The notes beneath the pieces were generated by a model. The model saw nothing but the letters and a program-made list of their open reading frames with translations, was not told the origin of the DNA and ran no database searches. Positions 40,956 through 41,987 of a stretch of 41,987 nucleotides of DNA are shown here, piece after piece. Where the stretch lies: contig JABDJB010000051.1 of NCBI GenBank assembly GCA_013003425.1, positions 1 through 41,987 on the forward strand, written 5' to 3'. Source of the DNA: Gammaproteobacteria bacterium (lineage in GTDB: Bacteria > Pseudomonadota > Gammaproteobacteria > Steroidobacterales > JABDKV01). The translations under genes and the position numbers were made by a program. Within the stretch, counting starts at the first letter, position 1, and each line of letters opens with the position of its first letter.

Positions 40956-41390
40956 TCAGCTGCCCGTCGTGTCGGTCACCATGAATTGCAGGTGCACCTG
41001 GTCATTGCGCTCGCCGTCATCGATTTTCAGCTTCAACTCCCAGGCGCCGCCCATGTTGAAACGCAGGCCGCGCAGCAGGTAAAGGCCAGGCTCATCACCG
41101 GCGATTACACGTGGCACAGTTGGCAAACCGTGCCCATGGCCAGGCATGCCGCCGTCTACGTTAATGCTGGCGCCGTCGACAGCCCTGCCCTTTGCATCGG
41201 TAAGCCGCAGCTTCCAGTAGTGCAACGTGTTCAGACGCATGGGGCTCAGACCCGGCTCGACCATAAGTCGATACTCGCCTCCGGCAGATTGCTGCGGTTC
41301 AATCGCATCATTGATATTTGGCAGCGATACGTCCTGCGCCGCGACCGGCACAGCAAGAGCCATCAACAGTAGCGAGACCAGTTTTTTCAT
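40956..41390 (-). CDS. FixH/YtkA-like exported protein
   Basis: From ATG at 41390 the product has 144 residues with a signal peptide (MKKLVSLLLMALAVPVAAQ). The mature domain contains GGEYRLMVEP, HYWKLRLTDAKGRAV and the His-containing segment GGMPGHGHGLPT, then GLYLLRGLRFNMGGAWELKLKI. This is the FixH/YtkA-like beta-sandwich pattern, where MPGHGHG is typical. Histidines could bind copper or iron. The gene lies 13 bases after the choice-of-anchor-B stop and one base before the di-heme gene start, all on one strand, so the three products probably act together in the periplasm or at the surface. Its biochemical role is unknown. Confidence 0.82.
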   Translation of the reverse strand: MKKLVSLLLMALAVPVAAQDVSLPNINDAIEPQQSAGGEYRLMVEPGLSPMRLNTLHYWKLRLTDAKGRAVDGASINVDGGMPGHGHGLPTVPRVIAGDEPGLYLLRGLRFNMGGAWELKLKIDDGERNDQVHLQFMVTDTTGS

Positions 41391-41403
41391 CAGCCTGCTC
41401 CGC

Positions 41404-41987
41404 TCAGGGCACCAGGGCGCTCGGGCCCGGTGCGCTGCCAAAGTCCTCACGCATGATGGCCAGGTCAAAGGTATTGACGGTGCCGTTGCAGTCGAGGTCT
41501 GCATCGTTGCTGCCGGAAAGACCAAAATCGCTGCGCATTTCGGCCAGGTCAAACGTATTAACGATGTTGTTATTGTCCAGGTCGGCATCACAACGGTTAC
41601 CAAAGCCGTCGCCGTTTGTGTCGCACTGGTCAGGGTTCGCCCGCGCCGTGCAGTTATCACAGGCATCGCCGACGCCGTCGGTATCGGTATCGGTCTGCGT
41701 TGCGTTCTGGGTGTTCAGACAGTTATCGAGTTGGTCCTCGACGCCGTCTGCATCGGAATCCAGATGCGGCATCAGCACAAAGAGCTCGCCCTTGTTGATC
41801 TGGCTAAGAGCCACGGCCCCACTGTTAAAGAAGTAGTACCCGCTCCACACACCGGCAAATCCCGGTGCATCCGTATCCGGCGGATTGGTGTCGAAAAAGG
41901 CGGCCTGCAACAGGTTGCCATTGGCGATATCAAACGCGTCCAGCACACGGTAGCCAGAAGTGTAATTGGCCTGGTGCAGGTAACGGC
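41404..41987 (-). CDS. Choice-of-anchor-B family protein with TSP3 and dockerin-like tail (5' end outside the window)
   Basis: Only the C-terminal part is present: the frame stays open to the right edge, giving about 194 codons. The start of the fragment (NYTSGYRVLDAFDIANGN, AAFFDTNPPDTDAPGF, AGVWSGYYFFNSGAVALS, INKGELFVL) is the end of the choice-of-anchor-B beta-propeller-like domain. TSP3 repeats follow (DSDADGVEDQLDNC, TDTDGVGDACDNC, DTNGDGFGNRCD). Two dockerin-like EF-hands (DADLDNNNIVNTFDLAEMR and DADLDCNGTVNTFDLAIMR) close the protein, ending SAPGPSALVP. The module is strikingly similar to the tail of the M36 protease, including a shared 18-base string (GTCGCACTGGTCAGGGTT on the plus strand). 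It should be exported. It is first in the operon with the FixH-like and di-heme genes. Confidence 0.85.
   Translation of the reverse strand, partial: RYLHQANYTSGYRVLDAFDIANGNLLQAAFFDTNPPDTDAPGFAGVWSGYYFFNSGAVALSQINKGELFVLMPHLDSDADGVEDQLDNCLNTQNATQTDTDTDGVGDACDNCTARANPDQCDTNGDGFGNRCDADLDNNNIVNTFDLAEMRSDFGLSGSNDADLDCNGTVNTFDLAIMREDFGSAPGPSALVP

Overview
The window looks like chromosomal DNA from a free-living, GC-rich (by eye, near 60%) gammaproteobacterium. The indications are a Rof-type Rho-binding antiterminator, a YciA-type thioesterase, many lipoproteins with clear lipoboxes, WS/DGAT-type acyltransferases, and several large exported proteins with thrombospondin-3 and dockerin-like calcium modules. 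This combination is common in marine or sediment lineages, but the placement is inference and the genus is not identified. I see no rRNA, tRNA, CRISPR array, insertion sequence or phage gene. Almost all of the window is coding.

Left part (1-14,929). The 5' part of purU runs off the left edge (minus strand). A 1,561-residue exported protein follows, made of 819-bp (273-residue) tandem repeats and ending beside an imperfect inverted repeat. Next come a lipoprotein, ilvE, an Hsp20 gene and another lipoprotein (minus strand), then hpt and a YdeI/DUF1801 gene (plus strand). A Vgb-like beta-propeller lipoprotein, a small exported protein paired with an exported metallo-beta-lactamase-fold hydrolase, a YciA thioesterase, a polyphosphate-glucokinase-like ROK protein and a small membrane protein complete this part.

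Middle part (15,004-29,141). A single-domain asparaginase and a multidomain M36 (fungalysin-like) metalloprotease with a C-terminal dockerin-like module lie on the minus strand, followed by a Ysc84 lipoprotein on the plus strand. The most unusual block is 20,136-24,214, a compact four-gene minus-strand operon. It encodes an S51/class-I-amidotransferase-like protein, an alpha/beta hydrolase with an N-terminal E-set-like domain, an ATP-grasp ligase and a second alpha/beta hydrolase. Two junctions overlap or are separated by one base, and a plausible promoter lies upstream. It looks like a pathway that makes and trims an amide- or ester-linked metabolite whose identity is unknown. A DUF885 zinc-peptidase-like lipoprotein, ApbE, Rof and an exported BNR-type protein follow.

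Right part (29,252-41,987). A lipid block holds an alpha/beta hydrolase, two different WS/DGAT acyltransferases facing away from each other, a crotonase with a CGCGCC repeat at its 3' end, and a membrane protein. A possibly structured non-coding stretch of about 165 bp lies beside it. Next come a lipoprotein, a CadC-like membrane-bound regulator with TolB-like and TPR regions, and a large cadherin-repeat lipoprotein. The window ends in an operon of a choice-of-anchor-B protein with a dockerin-like tail (cut by the edge), a His-containing FixH/YtkA-like protein and a di-heme peroxidase/MauG-like lipoprotein.

Two themes recur. One is exported proteins tagged with a TSP3 plus double EF-hand module that ends in a PGPS/PGPV motif, found at three separate loci. 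The other is tight minus-strand operons of hydrolases and ligases of unassigned pathway.
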